Shown here: positions 12,455-24,917 of the stretch, in pieces | Layout: each line of letters starts with the position of its first letter | Position numbering within the stretch: position 1 is the first letter of the stretch | NCBI GenBank assembly: GCA_963693305.1 | Contig: OY855908.1 | Span: 33,065,805 to 33,129,804, forward strand | Source of the DNA: Meandrina meandrites | Taxonomy: Eukaryota > Cnidaria > Anthozoa > Scleractinia > Meandrinidae | Direction of reading: 5' to 3' | DNA: 64,000 bases | Translations under genes and position numbers: made by a program | Notes under the pieces: generated by a model | Seen by the model: only the letters and a program-made list of their open reading frames with translations | Told to the model about the DNA's origin: nothing | Database searches by the model: none

Positions 12455-12641
12455 ACAATTGGTTCATGCTTTAGCGTGCACTATCGAGTTATGGAGCACG
12501 CGGGATGTTTGGAGAGCACGAAAGAAGCGTAAGAGTTGCCCGAGGCGATAGCCGAGGGCAACTCTAGCTTCTTGAGTGCTCTCCAAACTTCCCAAGTGCT
12601 CCATAACTCGATAGTGCACGCTAAAACATGAACCAATTGTT
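12455..12641. mobile_element. Palindromic MITE
   Basis: Starts AACAATTGGTTCATG and ends in the inverted CATGAACCAATTGTT. Long stems include GCGTGCACTATCGAGTTATG and its complement. Related, more diverged copies sit in intron 3 of proteases C and D (17685 and 43639). Confidence 0.75.
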
Positions 12642-13620
12642 TTATAACATAGACGGTGGAATTGTGCATCAAAACCGGCCGCGGAAAAAAAAAAAAAAAA
12701 CTAGCTGTATTTATTGTGTGCAGTGTGAGAAAATAAACATAGCGGTCGAGCGATAAATTACACATGTACAAGTTTACACGAGTGGTGCAGTTTGTGTCAA
12801 ATGGCTAATAAATCGACTAAGTTTACTCGGTGGCAGAGCGAAGGAAAAAAACAAACGAAAACAGCAAATGCAGCAAATGCTGCTTTTGATTCCGAGGTTA
12901 GTTTTCGCTGAATTAAATTTTTACTCCAGAGTCCAGAGCGGAAGAAAATTAAAACAAAACAGCCTCGAACAGCCGAGCAGATTCCGAGGGTTCAAAGAGT
13001 CAAATAATTCGGTTCCATGCTTAGTTTTTAGTATTTTTCTGGAACGATTTCATTCGTGGTTGCAGAATTAGGGTCGTGATGAAAATAAACGTTTTTCTTT
13101 TTAAATGAATCGCCCGATGAATTAAATTTTCCCGAGCGGCAAAAATCACAACAAAGCCGTTGACGCTTTGGTGTAACGCTTAAAACGCGAAAACTTTCGT
13201 TCGGTAGCTAGGTTTTACTGTCATCGAACTGTTGTCATTCATGGTTGGCCCATTCTTCCACGTTAGGACCGTGAAAAAGATCATTTTCGTCCTTCGAGAC
13301 TCGCGCTTTAGTTGTTGTTGTTTGAATGAAGAAAAGCACACAAACAACTTTTATGGCAAAATCGAATTTTATTTTCTCTTTCGCTCTCCGTCTCGTAATA
13401 AGAAACAGCTTACCTTGGGGATCGTATCCTTGAAAAAATATTGAAAGGATTCACTTTCCACATTCCGAAGATAAGATTTCATCGATCGCTTTTGCAAAAC
13501 ACAGCGTGTGAGCTCAGTGAGATTTTCACTAGTAGATTACGTCATCAGCGTGCACCATCGGGATTTTGAGCACGCTTACGTATACTGAATTTGATTGCGC
13601 GGCTCTGCTAGTTATGTTAT

Positions 13621-13760
13621 AATGCCCGATTCCCTCTATGGCGCGCGCCTGCAGGGATTCACGGTAGTTGTATTCATCGTTGCTAAGTCTCGTGCATGGC
13701 TTGATGAATACATCTACCATGATTCCCTGCAGGCGCGCGCCATAGAGGGAATCGGGCATT
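13621..13760. repeat. Hairpin with 58-bp arms
   Basis: 13621-13678 pairs with 13703-13760 with few mismatches around a 24-nt loop. The stem includes GCGCGCGCCTGCAGGGATT. Preceding DNA (13543-13620) shares an ACGCTTACGTAT.CTGAATTT motif with intron 3 of genes C and D, suggesting one MITE family. Confidence 0.75.
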
Positions 13761-15281
13761 CATGTTCGAGTGGCAACGCGACTCAAACTCAAAAGTCGAT
13801 TTCATGTCTGGCTTCACGCGAGAGCGCGTGAGATTTCATTTTGGACTTACTGTGATCACAAATGTCAGATATCAAATTCAGTTTACCATTTTAGAAGAAA
13901 CCTTTAGCTTAAAGCTTTTTAAAAGAAGATAAATTTCTATGCTTGCATAAGCATGGTACAATTCAGGGGCGGATGCAGGATTTTTCTTAGGAAAGGGTGC
14001 ACTACATAGCTATTTTTTGCAGAACACCAGTTGTATTACAAAGCCACAGGTCATGTCAGAGGATGCACACCCCTACATCCTCCCCTAGATGTACCCTTGC
14101 ATTTGACAGGAAAACAGCTATTGCCCTGTTCGCTGTAGGATTATAACAGTCTTGAGCCTGGATATTAGCTGGGTTGCGATTTCGTCCATCATAGAAATAT
14201 AACCTCCTACTCACTGGTGTTACTGTTATTTCATTAACTTGCATAAAATTCGCGTTAACCCCGTTGCCAAGGGGAAGTACAGAATTACCTAGGCAACCTA
14301 AACTTTTAACGCAACATAAAATAGGTTTTGTTTCTGGGGTAATTAATGTGAACATTGACAGCAAATTTACTGAGTGGATGTGTAATAGCCATGAAGAGTG
14401 TAAAACGTTCAATGTTTAAAAGATGCCTAGTTTGATAGCTCCTGTTTCTGGGATTAACAGCTATCAAGTAGAAAATGTACGGTTTCAGCCCAGTCTCTTT
14501 CCGATACACCATAATAATTGAGAGTAAAGGATGATCCACTTGCGGGGTACATTTGTTTTGAGAAAAGATTGATGCGACCGACTACAGTACTATAGAACTG
14601 TCTTGTTAACAAGCACAAATAACAGCAAACGATTTAAAACCTCCTTTCTTTTTCCGCTCTAACCTTTCCAAAAGACTTACAGGGACAATCGAAATAATCG
14701 CTGCTAATTTATCGACAAGTTAAAATTTCCTTTCTTTTGACTTGAAAGAAGTTTTGGAATAACTGCGGCTGAATTCAGCATGCTTACATTAATTAAAGAT
14801 CGAAACCGATCTTGTGGTACCGATGCAATTCACAGATGCTGAGGTTGTAGGCGTCATTCATTGGATGCCGTTATGATATCTTTTCAAAACCTTCATCCAC
14901 TTGTTGCCAGCGAATTTGCTATTCCACCACATCTTTCAATGTAGGGGGAAGTAGCCGTGGATGAAAGAACTATTTGGACTAAAGGCATTTCTTGTTTACA
15001 AAGGTAAAAATCCGTGTTGTACAGTCACGGCGCAAATAATCATGCAAGGATTCCTGTATTGCACTGCCATGACGACCACAATCATGGTGATGTTGTAATG
15101 TGTCAAACCTTTGAAAGTTTTGAAAGTTATAATTTACAGTTTTCGCTGGAGAAATAAAGCTTCTGAAAACGTATCCCTCCCCGTAGAAACTCAGCTTTGT
15201 GGTATATACTGAAATTTGGTATTTTTGGCACATTGATTGTCTTGCGATCCTCTTTTACCTCACTAACAGAAACGGTGGAGG

Positions 15282-15374
15282 AGTTAGCGTGGTTTAGTGG
15301 TCAGGATGCTGAACTTGGTATCCGAAAGTTCCCTGTCAAACCCTCCTCCCTGCCACTAGATGGATTTGTGTTCG

Positions 15375-15440
<66 letters not shown>
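15282..15440 (+). mobile_element. Possible tRNA-related SINE with ATT microsatellite tail
   Basis: TTAGCGTGGTTTAGTGGTCA resembles a tRNA A box and GTTCCCTGTCAAACCC a weak B box. (ATT)n of about 60 bp follows from 15378. It could equally be tRNA-like noise beside a microsatellite. Confidence 0.4.
15378..15440. repeat. (ATT)n microsatellite
   Basis: About 21 uninterrupted TTA/ATT units. Confidence 0.9.
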
Positions 15441-15441
<1 letters not shown>

Positions 15442-15496
15442 ACCTTGGACAGGGCTCTTCAGAAGTGCCTGTCTCATATCCTGTGCTAATACTTAA

Positions 15497-15608
15497 CAAT
15501 TATTCCACGAGCGCGCGTTGGATATGAAATGATAGATAGCCAAAGAGGCGTGTAGCGCCGAGTTGGCTTTGACGATCTCATATCCAACAAGCTCGAGTAG
15601 AATAATTG
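15497..15608. mobile_element. MITE with CAATTATTC terminal inverted repeats
   Basis: Left end CAATTATTCCACGAGCGC and TTGGATATGA, right end TCATATCCAA then CGAGTAGAATAATTG. The interior has a GGCGTGTAGCGCC palindrome. Confidence 0.75.
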
Positions 15609-16356
15609 CTTTATTAAAAACGACCAAAAGAATTGCAATATTTGAGTTCCCCAGCTGTTTTCGTTAACGCGTGTCGCCTACGATATTTGTGGTCAATGGT
15701 ATATGAGCTCATATACCATTGCCCGTTAATCAATCAAAACTCAGGAATTGCAATATACCCTTGCTAGTTTTAAATAAAATGTCATAACCCTCATCATATT
15801 TTTTCACTGATACTTTCACGGGACAAATGATACGCTCTAAAAAGTCGTACTTTTAACAAGATTTAACAAGCTACCAACACGTTGCTTTTGTAATACTCTG
15901 CTTCCTGATATGATCTTTGATGGACCTAAGATAAGATCACGGTTATGGGCCTTTCGTGTTAAGCAAGAGGTTTTTTTAAAATGGAAGCAATCGCAACTCC
16001 GTTCTCGCATACAAGAATCGAACAGGCGTGCAAAGTGTTATCACTGGCTCCTCAGGTTGCCTACGTTTTGGGAGGATAACACTGCAGCTGACATGCTAGC
16101 TGAGTCCTCTCTTCCCGAACCATTCGGATTGCTTTTCTCTGTAAGTATGACATTGGAATTTTAAAGCTAAGTCCATTCTAATCAGAGCTGACATTTCAAA
16201 AAACGATCTCAAGACATCTTGTCATGCTGCTTTGATTTTCTGAACGGAAAATGTGAGCAGCCTAATCAAATATGTGTTTTTGGCTTACAAAATGCAGTGT
16301 AATTTCCTGTTCCCCGGCCGGATCCCCCTCCCTGGCCCCGTTCATCGGACGACCAA

Positions 16357-16506
16357 ACTGGTCAGCGGCTGTTATAGCAAAAAAACATTGCGGACAGGGT
16401 AGAAGATCGATTTGTACTGTTTAATGGACGTTCTCAAACAGATGAATCCTCCTTAAGTTATATCTGATCGCTATTTGATTTTTCCTTCACAATTTGTTAA
16501 ATCCAC
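16357..16506 (-). repeat. Dispersed ~0.16-kb repeat, copy 2 (inverted)
   Basis: Reverse complement aligns to 12113-12270, sharing GAACGTCCATT and CAGTA.AAATCGATCTTCTA. Confidence 0.6.
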
Positions 16507-17317
16507 TGGTGAAAGCAATTTATTTTGTTTTTTTTAGGCCCTGCAAACAATTTTTTTCAATATTTTTCATTCCCCCCCCCCCCCCCCCCCCAGAAAAATA
16601 ATGGTCCGTCCCTAAGTATCGTTGCCGAGTTAAGTGCAGAATAGGAGTTGAAACTCGGAATTATTTGATAATATATTTATTGGCAAAAGAGCCTAGCGAA
16701 TATGACCGGAAAAGCCCAAAATGTACCTCTCGTGTTACAGTCAATCATTTTCTAGGCTACTGGGGGTGAAAAACTAGGCTTTCTGTTTAAGGAGGTCAAC
16801 GAAAAGTCACCTCGGTCTCTTTGACCGTGTGCGTTAGGGTCTGATTAGGCTTAAAACAGTGCTGAGAAACCCCCCAAAAAGATAAACAAGCGCGAGAAGG
16901 ATAATAAGTCAAAGTTTTTATATAGCATGCTTCGGGAAAAGCGTATATGGCGTTTTTTGCTCAAAGCAGTGAAAATAGCGTTAAACACGTTTTTAAAACT
17001 TCAGACATTATTAGATAGGGATTTTCTTTGTCTAGTCTAAGTAGGGTTGCAAACTGCAGCTGAGCATTGTCTGGAACGGCACGCCCCCAACAAAGTACTC
17101 CACACCAGGATTAAATAACGAAACCAGCCGATGAGGTTCTTTTTACTTAATATGAAACAAACAAACAAACAAACAAACCCGGGAAAGGCTTCATTAAGCT
17201 TGGTGACATATTATGTATGATATAGTGAGGAGAAAATAGCAACTGATCAGTCACAGAACTCAATGGTTAACGCACTTCTATAATAAATTCAAACAGATTT
17301 TACTGTTTTATAGACAT

Positions 17318-17323
17318 TTATTT
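17318..17323 (-). terminator. AATAAA polyadenylation signal, gene C
   Basis: AATAAA on the minus strand, 8 nt past the TGA stop. Confidence 0.6.
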
Positions 17324-17331
17324 CCTTTATA

Positions 17332-19189
17332 TCAGCTCATTATATTATCAATCCATTGCCTCAAGTAACGGACCCTTGCATAGACGCCATATTTTCCGGG
17401 GGAGGCACAGCCACCTCCCCACGATACAACACCCTCGAGAAAGAACTTTCCGTCGGATTCACAAACCAATGGACCACCGGAATCCCCCTGGCATGAATCT
17501 TTTCCTCCCTGACTGAGTCCAGCGCAGAGCATGGAGTCGTGGATTCTTGAGCCGTACGCCTGTTTGCAACTAGCCTGGGGGACAATTGGTACGTCAACTT
17601 GCATGAGTTTCTTAGCTAGAGAGCCACCTGAGGACAATGTACCATACCCTGACAATAGAATGAAAGATATCTTAAAATGCGATTTAACAATTGGTTCATG
17701 CTTTAGCGTGCACCCGGGAAATTTGGTGAGCGCGAAAGAAGCGTAAGAGTTGCTCGAAGTGATGCTCGAGGTGATAGCCGAGACCAACCCTAGCGTCTTG
17801 AGTGCTCTTCAAACTTGCCGTGTGCACCATAACTGTACTCGATATTGCACAGCTAAAAGCATAACATTGCCGGTGGAAAACCGGCGCGAGCAAAAAATGG
17901 CGAAGCGATTTGCTAATACCATCACCGTGCATTATTAGATTATAGTAAACGCTTACGTATTCTGAATTTAATTGCGCGACTGTGCTTGCTAATTTTGTTA
18001 TAAAAATGCACGCTATTTGGTGAAATAAGGCTTCCGCTAGTAGATTTATTGATTCATTCATTCATAGGGCATATCATTACCTGTAACCCAACACATCTTG
18101 CCATCTGATACTTCTCCACTTGATCCAGGCAGGCAAGCCAGGTTAACAGCTCTGTTGATTTGAGCGGGCTTGCGCAGTTTCAAAAGGGCAATATCGTGTG
18201 CCATTCTTGTGGGTCGTTTGTAGCTATAGTGAGAGATAATTCTCTCGATCTGGAAATCCTGTTTTGTTCCTTCTGTGCCGCTGCGAGAATGAACTCCAAG
18301 TCTGAAAAATTAGTTAACATTCGTTGAGTAAATGTATCATCTTCCTTTTTTATGTAACTCTCTTTAATTTTTTCGTAAATCATAAGTACTTCTCGTAACA
18401 ATATTTATATTGCGACAGGAATATATAGCTGCACTTTGTGCAAATCCAATTAAAATATCTATATATCTACAAAAAAGTAAGTTTGCGAACGTGGTTCTTT
18501 TTACCTCTGCTGCTGTACATAATGGAGAAATTAATTCTTTATCCGCCTCCCTGAGAATTAAGATCTTTTTACCTTACGCGAATGCTCGAGGGAGATTTAC
18601 TTGGGACGCAGTGAGCTGCAGTGACAACCCATTGTGGATGAACCAAAGTTCCTCCGCAAAATACGAAACCGGAAGTTGTTCTGATTTGAGCCTGCCACGG
18701 CCAAGCTCCTTTAGGGGCCTCGGTGTCACCAACAATTCGTGTACTAGGTTTGTATCCGCATTCTCCAGATCCACCACTCCCACCACCGTCACCCCCGCCG
18801 CCATTGCCACCATCGCCACCATTGCCGCCATTGCCGCCACCGCCGTTGTCGCAATAATTACAAGTCTTCTTGCAAATTTTCTTCATGTAATCTACCCAAT
18901 GTTGAACTTGGCAGTAACTCTTATATTTATCGCAGCTTACCGTCCTGTCTTCACAACCTACAGTGATAAAAAGAATCGTTATAATGGCAGTGAAGTGAAT
19001 GAATATGTTCTTTTCTAAAAGCACTTTTCTAGTATGGTTACAAAAGAAACAGTTTTTTTTTTGCGGTTTTCATTGAGGAACTTTAGGTCCACGTTTGGGT
19101 TTTAATTTTCATAAAAGACAGTTACCATATGTGAAACACGCCACTGCCAAAACGGCAATGCTCAGAACGTAGAGAATCATCGACTTCAT
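17332..19189 (-). CDS. ShKT-domain trypsin-like serine protease C (4 exons, intact)
   Basis: Exons 19126-19189, 18573-18957, 18081-18301 and 17332-17648 join in phases 1, 2, 1 with GT/AG borders to give 328 residues. Signal peptide MKSMILYVLSIAVLAVACFTY is followed by a ShKT domain (six Cys, 23-57), a Gly/Asn linker, activation site STR|IVGD at 95/96, and triad His137, Asp186, Ser280. Asp274 (chymotrypsin position 189) predicts Lys/Arg specificity; Tyr310 is at position 225. A Cys four residues past the linker and the Cys of NLACLPG should keep the ShKT part disulfide-linked after cleavage. Odd point: the mature N-terminus is IVGD where all paralogues have IVGG. Paralogue D (43285-45154) shares every exon. 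An AATAAA follows the stop. Confidence 0.85.
17685..18015. mobile_element. Diverged MITE in intron 3 of protease C
   Basis: Begins AACAATTGGTTCATGC, related to the palindromic MITE at 12455; the distal part (17945-18010) resembles 13575-13620. An orthologous copy is at the same place in gene D, so it predates the duplication. Confidence 0.55.
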
Positions 19190-21147
19190 GACTATCGGCA
19201 ATATCTGCAATAAAATGAAAAGACGTTGCGAAGTAAGTCTTTGCTTGATCTCCTTAAATCCCGTGTTAGTCACAAAACAATATGAGTACATTCAAAAGAA
19301 ATCCAAATAAAGTTAAATTATTTCTTGTCTGTTTTCTCGTCAGATTGTTGCCAACCTAGCTTGGAAAAGAATTTAACCTGAAAATCAATTTGGCATACAA
19401 CAGATACACTGTAGACATGGTTGGGTGGTAATGCCAAATGTTTTAAAAGATCAATGTATCTTCCCCTAGGCATGCCAATGAACCTCATTTCACTGGACTT
19501 CACAATCTATAGCTGCCCACTGGAATACATGGATACATTCTGACTGAATTTCTCTGTTTAATGGCCATGGAGTGTTAAAGGATAATAGTAACTTCACAAT
19601 TATTTTTGTTTCTGTAGGTAATGACAAGAAAGCATTAATAGAGGAGCAAGGACAAAGAGTTCTAACATTATCGCAATTGCAAATACCGTAATAAATGGAG
19701 GGGTGTATTGGACATGAGTGAATAAATGACTACTGAATGAGCAATGCTATGTCCTTTAACGAAGTTACACTGTACTATAATTACTCGACCTTCAGCCTGT
19801 TCAGCTTGTACTCAAAATATAAACACTTCATAGAAGCAAAGAAATATTCTCTCCATTACACATGTTGAAGCATATTTTAATACATTACTGCTGATAAAAG
19901 TTCCCAATACTGTGGATTTTATTGTGACATCCGAGCGAGAACACAGAGTACACATGTACACTGAGTACAATCTATCACTCCGATTCGAGCAAACGAAAAG
20001 TGAATAATTATGTAGATCTCATTTTCACACGAAATTGTCACGAAATTGGGAGGAATGTCTATTATTCTTAATATTAGTCATTCCACAAACAACGTGAAAC
20101 AATGTCTTCTGGTCCTTCTAAATAACCTGGTGCTCGTGATAGTGATGTTGGTAAGCTTATTCTGGCGAGGTGTCATGATATCGTAAAAGCTTGAATAGCG
20201 CAATCAAAGCCGGAGCGCCAATGTTTGCGGTATGACATGCATACCGGCTCTAAGTGAGCGTTCACGATGCTTCGGCTGGCCAAAGTCGAGGGACGAACCT
20301 CGTGTGACAACAAACGTCGACAGGCTTTTTTATGTCCACATATTAAATCCCGATTTCACGAACCGATGCAGACGGTCTATGTCCCCTCCAGAAAATATTA
20401 TCCCGACGCGGACGGCTGTATACAGGCTACCGAAAAATAGGGTTATTATAAGCGATCAACAAATCGAAGACAAGTTTAAGAGTGTGCAAAATAGGCTTTT
20501 GCAATCCCGCATCCCGCCACCCTATTTGGCCCATATCCCGCCATCCCACCTAACGGAGAGTTTTCATCCCGATCCCGCCTGCAAATGTTTCAATTCATCG
20601 AAGATTTTTTTCCCATGAAGCCCATAAGTATAAGTTTCCTCTGTCCGTTATATGCAAAAGGGAAGTGCTAGACAGTTCATTCGAAGTGATTAGCTTAGTA
20701 GCAATTGAAATCCAAATTACTCTCCTAAGCTTAGGCTAGACCAACTATATGAAGGACTCCAAGTTGCTTCATAATATAAATCGTGTTAGTTATTGAGCTA
20801 CGGCTATGGCTGTGGCCAAGGAAAAATACATACAGTTGCCATATTATATTCACGCGTACGAAAAGAGCGTTAGGGAGGCTTTGCATTATAAAAATATATA
20901 TTGTAATTATCCTAGTAATAACGGGCATAAACTAACATACTACATTCTGATCAGCAAAGTATAAGCATATAAGACAAATTAGCTCAGTTGTCATTCCAGC
21001 CGAGCAAGATGCAAACCCACCTTTGAAAAACCGCAAAAGATGAACGCCAGCACAGGTATCTGTTGTTTTACAGAACCCTCGAAGTATAAAGAATGTGTTT
21101 GGGGAGAACGGTTTATTTTAAAAATGAAAATAGTCGAATTTGTTGAT

Positions 21148-21480
21148 GCCGAGAAACTCCTGCTCTTGTGTAGGTAGTTTGGTCACATGTTCTTGACGTC
21201 ACATCGCTTTTTAATCTTTCGACAAAAGAAACTAGTTTTATCGGCTTTTTAGAAATTCACGAGAAACTCCTGCTCTGTGCACTTAAGTCAGTCACGTTTG
21301 TTTTTAATTTGTGTACACGTAGGCTGGTCACATGTACTTGACATGTGTACTAAGTTAGTCACATCGCTTTTTAATCAGTGTCAACAAATTAAACTAGTTT
21401 TATTTGCTTTTCCAAAATGCACGAGAAACTCCTGCTCTGTGTACTAAGTTTAGAGTCACGTTGTTTTTAATACTTTTTAT
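21148..21480. repeat. Minisatellite, about 3 long units
   Basis: GAGAAACTCCTGCTCT occurs at 21151, 21260 and 21422, each followed by related TCACAT..TTTTTAAT DNA and AAACTAGTTTTAT. Confidence 0.7.
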
Positions 21481-21682
21481 TTTGGTAGAAACACAATAGT
21501 CACTCACCGAAAGAAAGTTTATCTATCAACAAAGATCGTGTTAACCGCCTTAAATTTCAGAACATCACAAATCCCGCCTATAAAAAGTAATACATCCCGG
21601 TCCCGCCAAAACAATTTCATCCCGCATCCCGCCTTGATTTCAAGCCCCATCCCGCTTCCCACCAAACCTTTTTTGGACCTTC

Positions 21683-22245
21683 GTTTAACTCAACAAGAAA
21701 ACACCGCGTAGAACTCAAAGCAAAGTACTCCAGGGCAGTTAGAAAGGACCGATTCTAAGTATAAACGAAAGAGACAAATTATATTTGATGTGTTTTATTA
21801 GATTTAGTAAACAGAAATCTTTACATTTTTTAAAAGAAAAGGGCTAAACATTTTCAAGACAACGTTTGACCTTGTATCGTATGTCGTCAGAATCGGATGT
21901 CGCGCTACAAGATAACGCAACTTTTGTCGAACAATCATTCAGCAAAGAAGTTGTTCAGGAATAAACGTCAGTAGAAAAAAGTTTAACTCAACAAGAAAAC
22001 ACCGCGTAGAACTCAAAGCAAAATACTCCCGGGCAGTTAGAAAGGACTAATTCTAAGTATAAACGAAAGAGACAAATTATATTTGTTGTGTTTTATTAGA
22101 TTTAGTAAACAGAAATCTCTAAATTTTTTAAAACAAAAGGACTCAGCAATTTTAAGACAACGTTTGACTGTCGACCTTGTATCTTATGTATCGGATGTCT
22201 CCCTGCAAGATAACACAGCGTTTGTCGAACAAAGTTGTCAGCTAC
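21683..22245. repeat. Tandem ~298-bp direct repeat, two units
   Basis: GTTTAACTCAACAAGAAAAC starts units at 21683 and 21981. They stay alignable through TAGAAAGGAC and TTTTATTAGATTTAGTAAAC, with small indels. Confidence 0.8.
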
Positions 22246-22345
22246 TTTTATTTACTTTTTGAAATTTTCTGTCAAATTTCCTGAAAATTCTTAAAGACAC
22301 CCTTATGAAACGTCATTGCTTCTGCATGCATTGCGTGCCGTTTAT

Positions 22346-22755
22346 TTATATAGTGCAATCAACTGGCAAGAGGTTCTCGTTTGGTGTTATTTTTGCCAGA
22401 ATATAAAAAAGCTTAAAGTATATTAGGAACAAATCAAGGTCAGCGGGGTATCTCGACAAATCAAAGCAACAAGATCTCGTTCATGTCATGGATATCACTG
22501 AGTATTAATTCTAAAAGAGACGCTCAGGTCGATACCACTCTTTGTTAGTTTCATGCAATAGTTTGGTCATTTTTGCTCTGATTTGGATTATACAGGCCGA
22601 GTTCAATTTATCCTTACTGGTTCCTACAAAATTGTCTAGTATTTTCGGTGGTAGAAATTCCGTGTTTATTTTAATACAATTCATTGGCTGCATTAGAAGG
22701 AGAACGAGGCACAGATATTGCGTTCACTCTCCAATAATAAAGTGCACAGACAGTG
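22346..22755. repeat. Duplicated 3' flank of protease E, right end of copy 1
   Basis: Matches 46343-46731. Homology stops 46 bp before the gene E stop codon (46777), so no E exon was copied. Confidence 0.8.
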
Positions 22756-23950
22756 GTGTCACAGAGTAGATTTTGGAAAACAGTACTAAAACAGCACACG
22801 GGGTTCTTCTGGCAGGTCTTTTAATCGGTCCGGTTGTCTGTTGTTAAAGCCAACTACTATCTGTCGTTTTACAATCTTTAACAATCTGTTTTACAGTATT
22901 ATCCGAGCTCTATTTATGATCATATGTTATAATTTTAATTAAAAGACAAAAGTAAACTTCTTTGTTATGGATAAGTTGGGTCGCCTCAGCTGTTTAGGGC
23001 GGCGAGAACAAATGAATCGTAAACTTTGCAGGATTTGTTTACTTGTGCAACAATCTGTATTTTAAGAAACATCAATGTTAAGGATGCCTAACTGAGAATA
23101 GTAATCGAAAGAGAGGAAAGTTGTTACATTGAACTAAGTGTCTGCGTGGAGAAAGTTAAGTTTCCGCTCGCAAAACTATTGGAATTCTGAGTTTTTGTCT
23201 TTCAGCAGAGAACAAAGGATTCCGAAGGTGTCGGCAATAAAACAGAAAGCTAGATTTTAATGAGCTCTGAAGAACTCATTACTATGCGGATCGGAACTAC
23301 GAAGTGCGAGCTTTCCACACTGTAAAACAAACTAAACGTTGTAAGAAATTGCCTCGTCGGAAAATACTACAGCTGAGATCACCCTTACGAAATAAACTAA
23401 AGTTTGTCAATGAAAATAACGTAGATACAGATGGAAATATCATATTTTAAAGTTCTAATTATTTGTCCTGTTTTACAGCTTCATAAAAGATCGTACTAAA
23501 AGTAATATTTCCTGTTTATAAAATCCGGTCGACTGTATCAACGTTCAAGTTAAGCGAGTTGTTCTTTAAATGTGATGGACAATAACAATTACAGCGAAAT
23601 TGAGTTATAGCAGTAATTCCATGAACCGATAATATAATTCTGCCAAAAGAATATAAATAACCGAGAAAGAATAAGATAACATTGAAAATTATGGTAAAAC
23701 GAATAAATAGAGATAAATGTAAGGTCCGACTTACAAGTAAACCGTTTACGCAAGTAAGCTCTGAATAAATATGTTTGAATAGCTATCAAAGAACCAATGC
23801 GTTTGTTTGAAATATCCGTTCCCGCAATGGGGTGATCTTTTAGCAAGAATCTATATATTAGTATTTCAAAACCATAATTTTAGAATTGAAACGATCTAAT
23901 ATCAAATTAAAAATAATCGAATAATAATTTCACCATTAGTTCTTTGACAG
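22756..23950. other. Intergenic, nothing recognised
   Basis: AT-rich, no coding signal longer than 85 codons and no clear repeats. Confidence 0.6.
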
Positions 23951-24165
23951 CTATTTCTGTTAACGGTTAACTATGTGGATAACCGCTATTTGCTTTGAAT
24001 AAACAATCCCCAAAATACCCTATTGTTAAAATACCCAAAATTACATCTTAAATATCCCAAAGTTAATAAAATGTCCCCAAAATACGATAAGAACCCCCCA
24101 AAACTAATTTTTAAAATATTTCCTCAAAACCCTAAAAATATCCGAAAATATGGTCCAACATATTA
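23951..24165 (-). repeat. Candidate 3' LTR start and CCCAAAATA-rich tract
   Basis: On the minus strand a purine-rich TTTTAAAGGGGGGAAT (polypurine-tract-like) is followed by TGTTGGACC..., which could open an LTR. The downstream DNA repeats a TATTTTGGGG-like motif. No matching 5' LTR occurs in the window, so the LTR call is tentative. Confidence 0.35.
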
Positions 24166-24275
24166 TTCCCCCCTTTAAAATGGCGCCTCCCGGCGGCCAT
24201 CAAAATGAAAGACAAAACAAACAGGTAATGAAAGGACAAGAGCAAACAAAACAAAGTCATAAAAACTAGGAATGT

Positions 24276-24917
24276 TCAGTCATCGTCATCCTCGTCGTCC
24301 CAGTTGGAAGCTGATAAGGTGAGTCCTTCAAGTAGCTGACTACTGAGGTGGCGCAGCAGGATAGCGAGAATTCCATCACGCGTTTGCTGGCCGGCAAAAG
24401 TGGATACTGTAAGGTCGCGAAGAGCGGGAGTACGCAGAGAAAGCCAAGTAATAAAGTTTGTGGCGAAGTGAGACATTTGGTGATGAAAAATCCAAGCTAA
24501 GATGGAAGATGTGTCGCCAAAAACCAAGTCATGAGGGCTAGCTGAATTTCGTAACGATGCCCTGAAAAATTTCCATGAATATTGTTCGTCAAAAGAAAAG
24601 TACGTAATAATAAAGAGGGCGTCGATGGCTTCTACCGCCTGCCAATCAAACGCATCCTCCGCATCAGCGAGTGCTGGGAGGATGCGGATCGTGTTGTCGT
24701 CGAAATATGGGCTGGGCAGGCAAATAGTTAAGGAGCCCTGGCCGCGAGGACAAGAGGAACACCATCGAAGAGGGGAATCAAGCAAGGCTTGAAAGTAACG
24801 GGAGATAGAGGCGAGATGATTTGTTGACTTATACGTCACCAGATTCCCCACTCGGCCCTGGAGACGGAAGCTGAACTCGTAGCAGCGGGCGTTGACATGC
24901 ATTGCACCGGGTATCAT
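24276..24917 (-). CDS. Unrecognised 3'-terminal ORF of the LTR retroelement
   Basis: From the ATG at 24917 about 213 codons are open, ending in an acidic run WDDEDDDD. The frame differs from, and overlaps by about 90 bp, the end of the env-like ORF. I see no known domain. Its position beside the putative polypurine tract makes it an accessory element ORF or a shifted extension of the env-like ORF. Confidence 0.35.
   Translation of the reverse strand: MIPGAMHVNARCYEFSFRLQGRVGNLVTYKSTNHLASISRYFQALLDSPLRWCSSCPRGQGSLTICLPSPYFDDNTIRILPALADAEDAFDWQAVEAIDALFIITYFSFDEQYSWKFFRASLRNSASPHDLVFGDTSSILAWIFHHQMSHFATNFITWLSLRTPALRDLTVSTFAGQQTRDGILAILLRHLSSQLLEGLTLSASNWDDEDDDD

Larger units (their letters stand above)
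8481..16612. other. Copy-1-specific block of repetitive DNA, no host gene seen
   Basis: Between the two blocks that align to copy 2, about 8.1 kb has no counterpart there (copy 2 has only 577 unrelated bases, 38931-39507). It holds a TTCCGTAGAA minisatellite, a Penelope-like fragment, several hairpin MITEs, a SINE with an ATT tail and inverted 0.16-kb repeats. It is either a set of insertions in copy 1 or a deletion in copy 2. Confidence 0.6.
19264..22345. other. Copy-1 DNA without counterpart in copy 2; no gene seen
   Basis: Holds ATCCCGC-rich repeats near 20505-20590 and 21565-21662, a three-copy GAGAAACTCCTGCTCT minisatellite (21148-21480) and a tandem 0.3-kb repeat (21683-22245). The 128-codon plus ORF at 20232-20618 is low-complexity at its end and unrecognised. 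Confidence 0.5.
5829..22755. repeat. Segmental duplication, copy 1
   Basis: Three collinear blocks match copy 2: 5829-8480 with 35821-38930, 16613-19263 with 39508-45230, and 22346-22755 with 46343-46731. Order and orientation are the same, so this is one duplicated unit with later insertions. Copy 1 carries an extra ~8.1 kb at 8481-16612 and lacks the 3.07-kb minisatellite insertion of copy 2. The left breakpoint lies in what is intron 2 of gene B; the right one lies just before the 3' end of gene E. Confidence 0.85.

Noticed and set aside
20232..20618. 128-codon plus-strand ORF
   Set aside because: Second half is the translated CCCGC-rich repeat; first half has no motif.
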